From positions 1-34,411 of the forward strand of contig JADZDJ010000200.1 in assembly GCA_020851115.1 (NCBI GenBank): a stretch of 34,411 nucleotides of DNA, given 5' to 3'. A program made the position numbers and the translations under genes. This document shows positions 25,299 through 32,639 of this stretch, one piece after another. Within the stretch, counting starts at the first letter, position 1. The number at the start of each line of letters is the position of its first letter. The notes below the pieces were generated by a model. The model had not been told where the DNA came from. It was given only the letters and a program-made list of their open reading frames with translations, and searched no databases. The DNA is from Pirellulales bacterium. GTDB lineage: Bacteria; Planctomycetota; Planctomycetia; Pirellulales; JADZDJ01.

Positions 25299-25366
25299 AC
25301 AGGCGTGTTTCCGCCGGCGAGCCGTTTTTTGCGCCACCGGCGCCTACCGATCATCATTTTGACCAC

Positions 25367-25372
25367 GAGGAG
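25367..25372 (+). promoter_or_regulatory. Shine-Dalgarno site deciding the lexA start
   Basis: GAGGAG lies 6 bases before the ATG at 25379 and selects it over the long open stretch upstream. Confidence 0.8.
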
Positions 25373-25378
25373 AAAAGC

Positions 25379-25987
25379 ATGCCGGATGACGAGATCGAAT
25401 TGACCCGCCGCCAGAAGCTGGTTTACGAGTTCCTTCGCGAAAAAATCCGCAACCGCGGTTACGGCCCGACCGTCCGCGAAATTGGGGACCAATTCAACAT
25501 TGCCTCGCCCAACGGGGTGATGTGCCATTTGAAGGCCCTGGAAAAAAAGGGCATGATCATCCGCGAACCAAATATGTCGCGGGCGATCCAACTGGTCCAC
25601 GACGAGCGCGGGCTGCCGCTGGCCGGCCGGGTCGCAGCGGGTGTGATGCACGAGGCGATCGAAACCAAAGACCGTCTCGATTTCGAAGCGCTGTTCAACA
25701 ACAAGCGAAATAACTACTTCGCGCTCAAGGTACACGGCGATTCGATGATTGGCGCGCACATCGACGAAGGTGACTATGTCGTGATCAAGCGTCAGCAGAC
25801 GGCATCGCCGGGGCAAATGGTCATTGCTCAAACGCCAGACGGCGAGGCGACGCTGAAACGCTATTACCCCGAGAAGTCGAAGAAGCGCATCAAGCTGGAG
25901 CCGGCCAACCCAAGGATGAGCCCGATTTATGTGAAGGAGTGCAAGATTCTGGGCGTCGTGGCGGGCGTAGTTCGCAAAGTGGACTAA
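25379..25987 (+). CDS. lexA: SOS-response repressor LexA
   Basis: A 202-residue repressor that cleaves itself when RecA filaments form. Residues 1-70 are the winged-helix DNA-binding domain (LTRRQKLVYEFLREKI, PTVREIGDQFNIASPNGVMC). The cleavage region is LAGRVAAGVM with the Ala87-Gly88 bond. The S24 peptidase part has HGDSMIGAHIDEGDYVVI with Ser122 and EATLKRYYP with Lys160. Length and all catalytic positions are standard, so it should be fully functional. The recognition helix (SPNGVMCHLKALEKKG) resembles that of other LexA proteins. It stands alone, with its own promoter and candidate operator, and converges on the DUF4340 gene. Confidence 0.97.
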   Translation: MPDDEIELTRRQKLVYEFLREKIRNRGYGPTVREIGDQFNIASPNGVMCHLKALEKKGMIIREPNMSRAIQLVHDERGLPLAGRVAAGVMHEAIETKDRLDFEALFNNKRNNYFALKVHGDSMIGAHIDEGDYVVIKRQQTASPGQMVIAQTPDGEATLKRYYPEKSKKRIKLEPANPRMSPIYVKECKILGVVAGVVRKVD

Positions 25988-26046
25988 TCGCGAAGTACCA
26001 CGAGCCGATTGGAAATCGAACCGAAAAATGTCGTTTGGCGATTCGC

Positions 26047-26082
26047 GTGCCGCCGGCAGCCCTACGGGGTAGCCGGCGGCAC
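26047..26082. terminator. Strong hairpin between convergent lexA and the DUF4340 gene
   Basis: GTGCCGCCGGC (26047-26057) and GCCGGCGGCAC (26072-26082) form a perfect 11-bp stem, with a further CCC/GGG pairing inside the 14-base loop. No T-run follows directly on either strand, so it may be a non-canonical bidirectional terminator, or a dispersed palindrome that happens to lie between convergent genes. Confidence 0.5.
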
Positions 26083-26196
26083 CGATTGCCTCGATGCCAG
26101 ATTCTTCGAAGCACGCGCCTGTTGTCGGGCCGCGACGCAGTGCGTTTGGCAGCCGCACAATTGATGGCAGAGAACAGATGCCAGAAACCGCGTTAT

Positions 26197-28125
26197 TTAT
26201 TTGACCGCCGGGGCAGGAGCGGCATTGACGGCCGGTTTGGCATCGGAGTTCTTTGAGTCGGGTGGAGTGGTAGCGTCGGCCTTGTTGCCTTTCTCTTCTT
26301 TGGGCTTTTTCACAATGATGTCGTCGATGCCAAGGTGAATCTTGCGGTAGGTAGCATCGCTAATGACGTAATACCAGTCGGCAAATCGGCCGTTAAGTTC
26401 CTTGACTCGCTCTTCACCTTTTTTCACTTTATCATCGTATTCGTCTTGCTTGCGTTTGTTTTCTTTCTCGATCTTTTCTCGATGAGCCTCTTGGGCCTCG
26501 AGATCGTCTTCAGGATTTTTCGCTTCAGCTTTCTTGGTTTCGTCGGTCTTCGCCGCGTCGTCGGTCTGTGCATCTATTGCGTTGGATTCGTTGGGCTTCT
26601 TTTCGGCATTCGCCTCGGCCGCTTCGCTTTTGGATGCCTCTGGATTCGCAGAGTCTGGCTTGGCAGGGTCTGTCTTAGCGGCATTTGAGTTGGCGGCGTC
26701 CGTTTTCGCGGCATCCTTCGTCGCAGGATCGGTCTTGTCGGCCGCTTCCTTTTTCTCCGGCGCCACTTTGATTTCCGGCACTGGCTCGAGTTGCGGCTTG
26801 GAAAGCAAATCGGCGTTGAAACGCGCCATGACCATGACGTAGCGGTTGACGGTGGCGCCTTTCTTTTCGGCCACTTTGAGCACATCGGACGAATGGTTGA
26901 GGTCGTCCTGTTTCTTTTTGTTGCTGGATTCCTCCTGCTTGTCGTTGCTTTTCGCATCGGACGCTTTCGCCTCATCGGGTTCGGCGGACTTTTCGTCGCT
27001 GCCGCTATCGACTCCGGCGATGTCGCCAAAACGAAGAACATATTCCACGCCATCCTTCATGCCGACAATGGCTTCGCCGTCTTTCGATTTAATGTCGAAC
27101 TCATTATCGCCAACGCGTGCCGGCATGAAGCCGCGCTCGGCCAAGTCGCTCAATGCCTCGAAATCGTTCATGAATTCTTGCCCCGCCTTCATGTTGGCGC
27201 TCATTCGCGCTGGCTTGCGTTCAACGTTAACGATTTTCAAGTCGTCGAGCGCCGTTTTCAGCTCGTTGAGTTTGGTGGAATTCAATTCTTGATCGTCCTG
27301 GAGCTTTTCCTCGACGGGCTTGCCGTCTTTGAATTCAACCAACTTGTCAAGCTGCCATTTGGAGTCTTTCAGCCCCAGATCGATGTTGGCGCGTTGACGC
27401 AGCATTGACACGATTCGTCCATCGGGCGCGATCCCTTCCTGGACCGAGTAATCTCTCAGATCGACGTTCGTGATGTCCCAGGCGTTCAGTTTGAGCAGGT
27501 CGGTTTCGATCCAGTCTTCGAACTTTGAACTGAATTTATCCGACGCCAGCGCGACGCGATAAATGACGTTTTGCCCTGGAATGCGCACATATCGCATTTT
27601 CGACGAGGCGGCGCTGCCGAATTCGTCCTTGCCCTTCGTGGTATATTCTTTGCCGATGATGATCCGCGCCAACGGTTTATTCGATTTGTCGTCGAGGACG
27701 ACTAATTTCCCTAACCCTTTCTGGCCGGCTTGATCTTTGGTCGGGTCAGGCTCGACGACGCCGTACAACGCTTGATCTTCTGGGTTCTCGCTGGCGATGC
27801 CATCGACGCGGACGTCTACCAGCGCGGTGGCCGCCGCCGCCATCTGATCTTTTGCATCCGCAGGATAGTTTTTGTGCGACGGCAGGGACCAGATATTATT
27901 AACTTGGGCAACTTCAAACTCACGGGCTTTACCGGCGGCGTCATCGTAGGTGACGATCCGCATCCGATTGGCGGCCAGCGGGTCTTTCGCCAACTTGGGA
28001 AACAGCGCTTCGCCAACCTGGCTGTTGGCGGGTGGCTTGGGAGGTTGCGGCCGGGTCACAATTCCGGCGACAAAGACCACCGCGGAGACAGCAACGAGTG
28101 CGATTGTTTTATGGATTTCAGTCAT
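26197..28125 (-). CDS. DUF4340 domain protein of a Gld-like ABC transporter
   Basis: A 642-residue protein anchored by one N-terminal helix (TIALVAVSAVVFVAGIV, about 7-23), the rest outside the cytoplasm. It reads like DUF4340: short strands with repeated lysine-rich turns, VVLDDKSNKPLARIIIGKEY, YRVALASDKFSSKFEDWIETDLLKL, and DITNVDLRDYSV. DUF4340 proteins commonly accompany GldA/GldF/GldG-type transporters, and the last two genes of that set lie directly upstream here. At about residues 380-570 the chain is interrupted by a low-complexity Ala/Asp/Lys/Asn-rich stretch (units like DAAKTDAANSNAAKTDPAK) and a charged coiled coil. The fold then resumes with FADWYYVISDATYRKIHLG, so the low-complexity part is an insertion before the last strands. 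The ending is Ala/Pro rich. The ATG at 28125 has no visible ribosome site. Confidence 0.85.
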   Translation of the reverse strand: MTEIHKTIALVAVSAVVFVAGIVTRPQPPKPPANSQVGEALFPKLAKDPLAANRMRIVTYDDAAGKAREFEVAQVNNIWSLPSHKNYPADAKDQMAAAATALVDVRVDGIASENPEDQALYGVVEPDPTKDQAGQKGLGKLVVLDDKSNKPLARIIIGKEYTTKGKDEFGSAASSKMRYVRIPGQNVIYRVALASDKFSSKFEDWIETDLLKLNAWDITNVDLRDYSVQEGIAPDGRIVSMLRQRANIDLGLKDSKWQLDKLVEFKDGKPVEEKLQDDQELNSTKLNELKTALDDLKIVNVERKPARMSANMKAGQEFMNDFEALSDLAERGFMPARVGDNEFDIKSKDGEAIVGMKDGVEYVLRFGDIAGVDSGSDEKSAEPDEAKASDAKSNDKQEESSNKKKQDDLNHSSDVLKVAEKKGATVNRYVMVMARFNADLLSKPQLEPVPEIKVAPEKKEAADKTDPATKDAAKTDAANSNAAKTDPAKPDSANPEASKSEAAEANAEKKPNESNAIDAQTDDAAKTDETKKAEAKNPEDDLEAQEAHREKIEKENKRKQDEYDDKVKKGEERVKELNGRFADWYYVISDATYRKIHLGIDDIIVKKPKEEKGNKADATTPPDSKNSDAKPAVNAAPAPAVK

Positions 28126-28292
28126 GGCAATTTTAAATAGATAGGCGGCGTCCGGCAGGCGGCAGGTGGTGAAAAAATGGAAACTTTTTTGGGTCTTGAG
28201 CGCCAGTGATTGCCCGATTCATTTCCGCTTCCACTAGGTTTCAAAATGTCATGCACGCTTCGCATCGAGCAGCGACGGCGGTCAACCGGGCG

Positions 28293-31214
28293 CTATCGCA
28301 GCCGCGATTTGGAGACTCCTTCTCTTTCTTTCGCGCGGCGACTGAAAAACACGAAAAATGCAACCGCCAACGGTAACAGTGGCGGGAACAGCACGCTGCC
28401 GAGCTTGTATCGATCCTGTACTTTGCGGATGGCGTTATTCAATTGAATGCTTGCCTCTTCGATCTTGGTTTGCGCTTCGCGGCGCAGTCGTTCGATTTCC
28501 TGATTCTTGCGGCGCTCGTCCACCGACAATTTCGCGGACATTTCAATGGCCTTTTGTTGCAAGATGGCAGGATTGACGCTGCCCTCTTTCTTGAGCTTGT
28601 CAATTTCGGCCTGCAGGGTTGATTGCGCATTCTTGTAATCATCTTCGAGCTTGGCGAGTTGCTGATCGCGGCTTTTTTCGAATTCGCGACGAGTCGCATC
28701 GGCTTCCGACCGGGCATCGGCGGTTTTCTCGGTAATTGCCTCGAGCGGGCGATGGAGCGGGCGTCGATTTCGCAGGTCCACAAACCGCATATCGCCCGCC
28801 AGCACGTCGAGAACATTCAACACGAACGGCACGTTGTCGGACTCAAATTGGTACGGATTGTCGGGCATGCGCCGAGCGCGGAGATCGAAAAACTCGGAGT
28901 GCAGCATGTCGATATCGGCAACCAAAATCACGTTGATGCCTTCCTTTTTCTGCTCCGACTTGGCGGTGCCTTCGGTTGTCGAGGCGGATGGCTTCTGGTC
29001 GCCAGATTTCTCGGCCGCTGGTTTCTCGGCCGCTGAATTATCCGTGGCCGATTTCTCCGTGACTGGTTTTTCGGTGTCGCCGTCGCCATCTCCCACACCC
29101 TCTTTTCCGTCCGCGTCGTTTACTTCGTCGAGACTATCGGTGCGCGGCGATCCGGTAATATGGGCGGCCAAGACATAAGACGTTTCCGTCGGCAGCCCTT
29201 CCTTTTGTCGGATTTGGCGCGGATCGTTTTGCGATTCCATTACGTCCTTCACCATGATTTCGCCGCTGGCCTTGCCAGTTTTCACCAGAGGTTCAAAATC
29301 GGTGGCGGCCGCATTTCGCTTGCTGATTCCGCCCGGATACAACAACAATAGTTCTTGCAAACCGGCACTGGCCGGGTCGTTTGCGTTGAATGCTTGATCC
29401 GCCCCCGGCGCATCTTTGCGGACAAACACCCACTCGGGAGTGATCTGGTCGATGCCCGCGAACTTCAACGGTTTGAAATTTTGCCAAACCACGGAATAGT
29501 CCTTGTCCCGCGTGCCGAACACACCGTGGCTCGTTTTTTCCACCAGTTCGACGCCCAGTAGATTCCAGAGTTGCTTGATGTCTCCTTTGGGCTCCGGCGG
29601 CTGTTGGCCCATCATCATCATGTTTGGTTGGCGCGGGCGGCGCGGCTGGCCGGTTCCAGGAGCGCCCATCGCAATCGGCATGGGATCCTCAAAGATCGCC
29701 GTCGGCTGCCCCTTGCGAATCGCATCGCAAAAATTCTTCATTTGCACGGCGGTCAGCGAAGACGGTTGCACCGCCAACATCACGTCGTACCGATCGGTAA
29801 TCGGGTTGTTGGGATCGACCCGCATCACGTTGTACTGCTTTTCTAACTCCTCAATCAATCTCTCCGGCGGGCGCTGGCGAAACGACGAAAAATCGAGGCC
29901 GCCAAACAATTCAACATCGGTCGTCACTACTCCCAAGCGTTTGCGCTCTTGTTGGCTGAAGGTGGCAATGGAGCGGACCAGCTCGTATTCGACGGAAACA
30001 CCACGTTCGAAGAAGGGAATGACAATCTTCTCGAGGCCGCAGGTAATCGCGGCCCCAAGGAAAATTGGCTCCTGCTTAAGCACGCCGCGGGTTTCGGTGA
30101 AGACCTGCTGAGGCGTGATGCCGAATTGTCGTTCGGCGCGCTGAGCCTCTTCGGTGAGCGGCTCAACATTCGAATAGATCTTGGCCTGAATCTTGCCGCC
30201 GGAAAGCTTTTCGAACTCTTTTAACAAGTTCAACAAATCGATTCGGGTTTGAATGAATTCTTCTGGTACGCGCGGACTAAGGTAGGCTTCGATCACCACC
30301 GGATGCTCGGGCTGCAAGTCGGCGATCATTTTGCGCGTTTGCGGCGACACCGAATTGAGACGCCCCTGCGTCGCGTCGGCGCGGACATTGTAGTTCTGAG
30401 TGACCAAACTCGCGCCGGCGGCTAGCACAACGAGCGCCAAGGCGCGAACCAAATAGTGCGGCCCGACGGAGATGCCGTCTTTGCCGCCAAGCCAGTGACG
30501 ACGCCCGATCAGCACCATGCACAGATACAGCATGACGATTGCGATCATCAGGAAGTAGATGATCGACGACAAGCTGATGACGCCTCGGCCAAAGTCCGAC
30601 ATTTGTTCGCCGATGCTCCAACCCTTGGCAGTCGCAGTCCAGGTCGAGCGGCGGACCAGCGTGTCGATCACATTCAAAAAGACCAGCGGCGCATTGAAGA
30701 TGACGCCCAAAATGAAGGCCACCGTCAGATTGCCTGTAAGAAACGAGGCCACCATGCCGACCGCCAACATTGCCAGCCCAACCATCCAATAGCCAAAGTA
30801 CGTTCCCAGGAACAAACCCACGTCGGGCGAGCCTAAGCTGCGCAGGACAATCAAATTGCAAATGAACGAAAACAGTAGCGACACCGTGTAGATCGCAACC
30901 GCGGCGAAGTATTTTCCCAGCACGACGTCGAAATCGGTGGCTGGAATCGTGAGCAGCAATTCATCGGTTCCCTGCCGCCGCTCGTCCGCCCAGATGCTCA
31001 TCGTAATTGCCGGAATAAACACCAACATGATGTAGGGAAACCACTTATTGAGTTGATCGAGGTTTGCCAGATTGGCGTTAAAGAATTCGTCCGGCCAAAA
31101 CGCGGCAAAAGAGCCGAGCAACACAAATACGCAAATAAATACGTAGCCCGTCGGATTGCTGAAATAGCTCGTAAAGTTGCGCCGAAAAATGGCGGCGATG
31201 ACTTTGAGATTCAT
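28293..31214 (-). CDS. GldF-GldG fusion: ABC-2 permease joined to an auxiliary extracytoplasmic protein
   Basis: A 973-residue fusion. Residues 1-240 are an ABC-2 permease like GldF/NosY, with six hydrophobic segments (TGYVFICVFVLLGSFAAFW, PYIMLVFIPAITMSIWADER, then AAVAIYTVSLLFSFICNLIV and others). A further helix (LVRALALVVLAAGASLVT, about 255-271) starts the GldG-like (ABC_transp_aux) part: the typical TQGRLNSVSPQTRKMIADL, PVVIEAYLSP and GLEKIVIPFFERGVSVEYEL. Next come a Pro/Met linker, a low-complexity Asp/Glu/Ala/Lys/Ser stretch (about 730-790), a strand set around INVILVADIDMLHSEFFDLR, a long coiled coil and a last helix (LFPPLLPLAVAFFVFFS). I start it at the ATG at 31214, the natural permease N-terminus; an upstream TTG would add a repeat-derived segment. 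The ATPase gene is 60 bases upstream. Cargo is unknown. Confidence 0.9.
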   Translation of the reverse strand: MNLKVIAAIFRRNFTSYFSNPTGYVFICVFVLLGSFAAFWPDEFFNANLANLDQLNKWFPYIMLVFIPAITMSIWADERRQGTDELLLTIPATDFDVVLGKYFAAVAIYTVSLLFSFICNLIVLRSLGSPDVGLFLGTYFGYWMVGLAMLAVGMVASFLTGNLTVAFILGVIFNAPLVFLNVIDTLVRRSTWTATAKGWSIGEQMSDFGRGVISLSSIIYFLMIAIVMLYLCMVLIGRRHWLGGKDGISVGPHYLVRALALVVLAAGASLVTQNYNVRADATQGRLNSVSPQTRKMIADLQPEHPVVIEAYLSPRVPEEFIQTRIDLLNLLKEFEKLSGGKIQAKIYSNVEPLTEEAQRAERQFGITPQQVFTETRGVLKQEPIFLGAAITCGLEKIVIPFFERGVSVEYELVRSIATFSQQERKRLGVVTTDVELFGGLDFSSFRQRPPERLIEELEKQYNVMRVDPNNPITDRYDVMLAVQPSSLTAVQMKNFCDAIRKGQPTAIFEDPMPIAMGAPGTGQPRRPRQPNMMMMGQQPPEPKGDIKQLWNLLGVELVEKTSHGVFGTRDKDYSVVWQNFKPLKFAGIDQITPEWVFVRKDAPGADQAFNANDPASAGLQELLLLYPGGISKRNAAATDFEPLVKTGKASGEIMVKDVMESQNDPRQIRQKEGLPTETSYVLAAHITGSPRTDSLDEVNDADGKEGVGDGDGDTEKPVTEKSATDNSAAEKPAAEKSGDQKPSASTTEGTAKSEQKKEGINVILVADIDMLHSEFFDLRARRMPDNPYQFESDNVPFVLNVLDVLAGDMRFVDLRNRRPLHRPLEAITEKTADARSEADATRREFEKSRDQQLAKLEDDYKNAQSTLQAEIDKLKKEGSVNPAILQQKAIEMSAKLSVDERRKNQEIERLRREAQTKIEEASIQLNNAIRKVQDRYKLGSVLFPPLLPLAVAFFVFFSRRAKEREGVSKSRLR

Positions 31215-31222
31215 CGGTCGAA

Positions 31223-31244
31223 GGGTTCGGGGTTCAGGGTTCAG
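31223..31244. repeat. GGGTTCGGGGTTCAGGGTTCAG repeat, copy 2
   Basis: This copy lies between the GldA-like and GldF-GldG genes. It matches copy 1 (18072-18094) with one difference over 21 bases. Confidence 0.7.
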
Positions 31245-31273
31245 AAGATTGAGGTTTTCGGCAGGACGATATT

Positions 31274-32014
31274 TCAAACAGGCGCGGCAGCCGACAACTC
31301 ATAAAACTTTTCATCCAGCGTTCGCCCTTCGCGAGTTAATTCATCCGGAGAGCCGTCGAATTGCTTTCTGCCCTCGCTGATGAAAATGACTCGGCTGGCG
31401 ATCGCTTCGACTTCCTGCATGATGTGAGTCGACAGCAGAATGGTCTTTTCTTGTCCGAGTCGACGGATCGTTTGACGGACCTCGCGAATTTGGTTGGGGT
31501 CAAGGCCGGCGGTCGGTTCGTCGAGAATCAGCACATCCGGCTCGTGGAGCAGCGCCTGAGCCATACCGACGCGCTGCCGATATCCTTTCGACAGTTTGCC
31601 GATGGCTTTGCCGATGACGGCGCCCAATGCACATAGCTCGACCACGGCGTGAATCCGCTCTTTTTTCCGCGCGCCAGACATGCCACGAGCGTCGGCGAAG
31701 AATTCGAGCAAACTGCGAGGCGTCATATCGGCATAAAGCGGCCCATTTTCCGGCAGGTAGCCCAGTCGGGCCGACGCGGCAAGTCGATCGACCGACATAT
31801 CGTGACCGGCAATGATCGCCTTTCCGGCTGAAGGGGCCAAATAGCCGGTGAGCAATTTCATGGTGGTGCTTTTTCCAGCCCCGTTGGGACCGAGAAACGC
31901 GACGACTTCCCCTTGATTGATCCGGAAACTAATGTCGTCGATGGCGGCAAAATCGCCGTAATATTTCGAAAGCCCGACGGCCTCGATCATCGATGTTCCA
32001 GCAGGTTCACCCAT
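31274..32014 (-). CDS. ABC-2 transporter ATPase, GldA-like
   Basis: A 246-residue ATPase for the permease encoded just downstream. It has Walker A GPNGAGKSTTMKLLTG, the Q-loop region LGYLPENGPLYADMTP, the signature LSKGYRQRVGMAQALL, Walker B DVLILDEPTAGLDPNQ and the switch His in ILLSTHIMQEVEAI. The LPENGPLY wording and the YGDF start are the pattern of GldA/NatA-type ATPases that energise GldF-GldG. I use the ATG at 32014, with GGAG about 10 bases upstream on the minus strand; an ATG at 31990 gives a slightly shorter form. The order ATPase, fused permease/auxiliary, DUF4340, with small gaps and the same strand, indicates one operon. In Bacteroidetes such systems serve gliding; in planctomycetes their role is not settled. 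Confidence 0.93.
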   Translation of the reverse strand: MGEPAGTSMIEAVGLSKYYGDFAAIDDISFRINQGEVVAFLGPNGAGKSTTMKLLTGYLAPSAGKAIIAGHDMSVDRLAASARLGYLPENGPLYADMTPRSLLEFFADARGMSGARKKERIHAVVELCALGAVIGKAIGKLSKGYRQRVGMAQALLHEPDVLILDEPTAGLDPNQIREVRQTIRRLGQEKTILLSTHIMQEVEAIASRVIFISEGRKQFDGSPDELTREGRTLDEKFYELSAAAPV

Positions 32015-32639
32015 GTTCTGTCCACTCCTGGCAGGCTAAGAATCTGGTAGGTAGCGGCCAATTCGGCAGTGCGTAAGTTATTTCAACTAAAAAACTTATA
32101 GCACGTATTAGCCGCCATTTCAGGCAGGGGCGACAGGGCTACGGGGCGAGATTCGACCGCGCCAGAGCATTCCTGGCCGCAACAAATTCCCTGCGGCATA
32201 CCCCCTATACGCCAAAGAACCTACAACTGTTCGGCAAGGCTTGTCTACCCCTTATTCTGATCCTTTTGCATTCCTAGGCGCCCAATTGGTTGGTTCGATA
32301 CCACAATTTCCAATTGGAAATGCTCCTGCTTGGAAACGAAGTGGCCCGACTCCGCAAAAAAAATGGGTGTAGTTTGGATCCGCGCAAAGTGTAGTATAGG
32401 CGGAGAAATTCCTCGAAACTCTGGCCTCCATCGCTGGAGTTGTCCGCGGCAGGTACGGCCGCCGACGCTATGATCCAATTGACATCGTAGCCCGGCGCAG
32501 AGAGAGTTTTTTCGCGGCGATCCGCAGACAACACCGACGAAGCATAACAGGCAGCGGCCATGGGCGCGCCAGTGTGGTCGCAATTATTCAAGCTCGCTTG
32601 AGCCGATCAAAAAAGCGGTCGAATCTTGCCGTCGCAGGA
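32015..32639. other. Intergenic region between the surface-protein gene and the GldA-like gene
   Basis: This 625-base gap includes the promoter region of the Gld-like operon (minus strand) and the 3' flank of the surface protein. Two open frames of about 105-112 residues on the minus strand have no protein-like features and are not called. A perfect palindrome pair is noted separately. An AT-rich patch at 32080-32110 could be part of the operon promoter. Confidence 0.5.
32282..32321. promoter_or_regulatory. Paired CCAATTGG palindromes, one extended to 16 bp
   Basis: CCAATTGG occurs at 32282-32289 and again at 32310-32317. The second is the core of the perfect 16-bp palindrome ATTTCCAATTGGAAAT (32306-32321). 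The two centres are 28 bases apart. A dimeric repressor site is possible; no regulator gene is nearby. Confidence 0.35.

Larger units (their letters stand above)
24748..25378. other. Long divergent intergenic region between sppA and lexA
   Basis: This 631-base gap is open in several frames on both strands because it is GC-rich, but none gives a protein-like sequence or a ribosome site. Words of the ATTTC/TTTCGG kind recur on both strands. The lexA promoter and a dyad sit at 25259-25298. No RNA gene was recognised. Confidence 0.5.

Noticed and set aside
24885-25337. 150-codon minus-strand frame between sppA and lexA
   Set aside because: No ribosome site, low-quality composition and overlap with the lexA promoter; not called.
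32245-32591. Two overlapping minus-strand frames of 105-112 codons before the Gld-like operon
   Set aside because: Different frames over the same DNA, no motifs, and they cross the CCAATTGG palindromes.
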